A model generated the notes under the pieces. It was not told the origin of the DNA. It saw only the letters and a list, made by a program, of their open reading frames with translations, and searched no databases. Positions 62,017 through 64,000 of a stretch of 64,000 bases of DNA are shown here, in pieces. The translations under genes were made by a program, and so were the position numbers. The DNA is from Nectonema munidae (Eukaryota; Nematomorpha; Nectonematoida; Nectonematidae): assembly GCA_030549495.1 (NCBI GenBank), contig JAUIRK010000907.1, positions 186,001 to 250,000 on the forward strand, in the 5' to 3' direction. Within the stretch, counting starts at the first letter, position 1. Each line of letters opens with the position of its first letter.

Positions 62017-62042
62017 AATAAATTTCTTCTTCTTCTTCTTCT
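62017..62042 (+). repeat. Retroposon-style 3' tail: AATAAA followed by (TTC)n, plus strand
   Basis: AATAAA at 62,017-62,022 leads directly into a six-unit TTC repeat, the plus-strand form of the tails at 11,796, 42,358 and 48,586. The sequence to its left has no recognisable reverse transcriptase. Confidence 0.5.
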
Positions 62043-62232
62043 ATCATAATAATAAATCAATCATTCATTTAAATGCTAAAAATAAGCGACTGTGCACGTT
62101 TAAAATTGTGATTTTGTAAGGTGCTACGTATACTTGACCACTTATTTAGCGTAGTGTACTTAAGTGTATATCTAGTATATTTTAGTTTACATTTCGGTGT
62201 TTCCGAGATGGGTATTTCGATACATTTCGGTA

Positions 62233-62370
62233 TTAACCCATTTAAGGCCAAGCAAAGCAGATGATATCTAAAAAAACACAGAAGATTTATATTCAAAGTC
62301 ATTGAAAAAAGCAGACGAAGATGAAATTACTTATTGTCCAAAATAGGAACATTGGCCGTAAATGTGTTAA
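62233..62370. mobile_element. piggyBac-like MITE 5, reverse orientation
   Basis: TTAA edges at 62,233 and 62,367. The body is the reverse complement of MITE 2 (for example 'gcagacgaagatgaaattac', 'gatttatattcaaagtc'). The terminal CCC is intact on the left, and the right end reads 'aatgtgttaa' instead of 'aatgggttaa'. Confidence 0.85.
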
Positions 62371-62832
62371 GATCAACCGCTACTAAGGGATCGTTGACAA
62401 ATGAGGTTAACCAGTTTTGCCCTTTTTGAACTGCACCCTCTCCATCGACGGATTTCAACTTTAAGCAAAATTACCCCTACTCCCTCTAAGTTGACGTCAT
62501 TTTGTTTATTGACCAAAAACAAATGTGATATGGATTGGTTTCTCGGTAGAATATGTATTATTCTCTCTAAATTTTTTCTAGACTATGCTTATAGTAAAAT
62601 GATACTTGTTTGCTGAGTTTTTTAAAAAAGATATGCGATTTTAAAACAAGCATACAATGCGTTCTTTAAAAATTTTGAAATCTTTATTTTTGTTCATGAA
62701 GGTGTTAAGCACTTGTCACTCCAATCAAAAATATTTCTGATTGAATCAACAACGTGAATAAATGAAATTTCTTTCTTTTTTCGCTCTCCTCAACACAATC
62801 ATCATCCTATTTTTGACCCGATAGCGTCAACT

Positions 62833-62970
62833 TTAACCCATTAAGTCCCAATGTTCCCATTTGGGAACATAAGTAATTTCATCTTCGTCTGCTTTTTTCA
62901 ATAACTTTGAATATAAATCGTCTGCGTTTTTTTAAATATCGTCTGATTTCTATGGTACTTAATGGGTTAA
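62833..62970. mobile_element. piggyBac-like MITE 6, intact ends, 138 bp
   Basis: TTAA-CCCATTAAGT at the left mirrors ACTTAATGGG-TTAA at the right. The body matches MITE 4 at about 96% and shares the three tcgtctg boxes. This is the best-preserved copy in the window. Confidence 0.9.
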
Positions 62971-62974
62971 AGTA

Positions 62975-63505
62975 TTCCCTCCCAAAGTTTGGGTTGGCGT
63001 CATCTGCGAACGATTTCATTAAAATATAAATTAACTGGTAATGCTCACGCCTGTTAAATCAAAAAATTTCTTATATAAACAAAAAATTAAATGTTGTAGC
63101 GATGAGGGAATGCAGAAGCTGCTTCAGATGATAACAATGTTAAACTAATATAAGTTATGCCTATAGAATGATATTTCAGCACGAGTGCGAGTTAAAAATA
63201 ATCGAAAAACCCAATTAAAATATTAATTAATTTAACTATACAATGTCAAGAAAACAAAGCAAATTTTATTAAATATCCAAGAAGGAGGGTGGACGCAAAC
63301 AACCTTGTTGTCCCCCTACCCATGGTTCTACCCTTTTATTATTTAATTTGCAATTAACTCAAAAAACGCGATTGTAACAAAACGAAAATAGTAGGTATAT
63401 AAAAAGGAAAACACGTTACAAAGAAAGACAGGAGATTCAAGAAGCTGGATCAGTTTATCAATTTCTATCAAAATTTCAAAGGTATTCTTCAATTTTCCGC
63501 TAAAA
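62975..63505. other. No gene recognised
   Basis: AT-rich sequence without supported features. Confidence 0.4.
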
Positions 63506-63509
63506 CAAA

Positions 63510-63701
63510 GTGAAGGAATTGCAAAGCTGGGTCAGGCAGGAAATAAAAAAAATACAAAAGACAGAGCAAGTTGTACGCGTGTTCATAACTCTGAGAAACG
63601 AAGCAAAGAGAGACCACAGCGACAGGACACTCAATCCAACACTTATACAGAGTAGTGAAGAGTTTGCAAGATTCCTAAAAACGTTTGTTATATATAAGTA
63701 G
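63510..63701 (+). other. Short open frame, unidentified
   Basis: A 63-codon frame starting '[20 protein letters not shown]' and ending '[16 protein letters not shown]' is charged, helical-looking and slightly richer in GC than its flanks. No family is recognised, no clear splice sites are seen and an opposite-strand frame of 95 codons covers it. It may be a small host exon or a chance frame. Confidence 0.25.
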
Positions 63702-63709
63702 TGGAGAAT

Positions 63710-64000
63710 GTGCGCTGCCACAAAAGTGATGGGGGATTCGCAAAATAAATGATAGCCCGTGTCAGTCTTGCTCAAATTTTTGGACACATTGACAAGAAAA
63801 TAGAGAAAGAATTCTGATGAAACACTTGGAAGATATTTAAATAATTAATGTAAATCAAAAAAAAAAGAAAACACAAATTTGATAAAAAAAATGTGATGTT
63901 TGTAGTTGTAGAAATTAAATGTCACTGAAAATTTACTTAAAACAAAGTATAAATTTTGTTTATTATAAGCTTTTGTTGGTATAAAAATATTTTTAAAACA
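63710..64000. other. No gene recognised to window end
   Basis: AT-rich sequence with A runs, no supported feature. Confidence 0.4.

Overview
The window reads as non-coding-dominated, AT-rich DNA (about 30% GC by eye) from an invertebrate animal. Reasons: spliced host exons with GT-AG introns (one of 52 bp), C2H2 zinc-finger exons, a recognisable VAC14 3' end, no bacterial-style gene packing, and a dense layer of eukaryotic DNA transposons. The host zinc-finger exons look like alternative 3' exons of an arthropod BTB/zinc-finger-type gene, so an arthropod is my best guess. That placement is inference.

Layout. 0-10 kb: a 152-bp tandem array, hAT remnants nested in each other, a Tigger (pogo) transposase joined to a hAT piece through a palindrome, and a MULE fragment lying in a ZBED4-like hAT. 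10-23 kb: pogo-like short elements, a structurally complete hAT-like element with an 8-bp target duplication, LINE reverse-transcriptase fragments flanking a ZMYM1-like hAT, and a GTF2IRD2/ZBED5-like hAT. 23-37 kb: a three-level nest (TIR element, then hAT, then foldback), further hAT pieces, a second Tigger, a cluster of piggyBac-like TTAA short elements, and a long ZBED5-like hAT. 38-55 kb: a host exon of unknown family at 38.1 kb, a long intron-like stretch with short elements, and two C2H2 exons at 51.0 and 54.8 kb with the same splice phase. A MULE with a perfect 9-bp target duplication lies between those two. 55.6-57.7 kb: a broken Ty3/gypsy fossil. 58.5-58.8 kb: the last two exons of VAC14 on the minus strand. 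59-64 kb: short elements and intergenic DNA.

Host content is therefore small: parts of VAC14 (PIKfyve complex scaffold, PI(3,5)P2 synthesis), two zinc-finger terminal exons, one unidentified exon and perhaps two short unknown reading frames. Everything else that can be named is transposon-derived. At least eleven separate hAT transposase remnants from about six lineages are present, together with two MULEs, two Tiggers, LINE fragments and several short non-autonomous families. I saw no tRNA, rRNA or CRISPR array.
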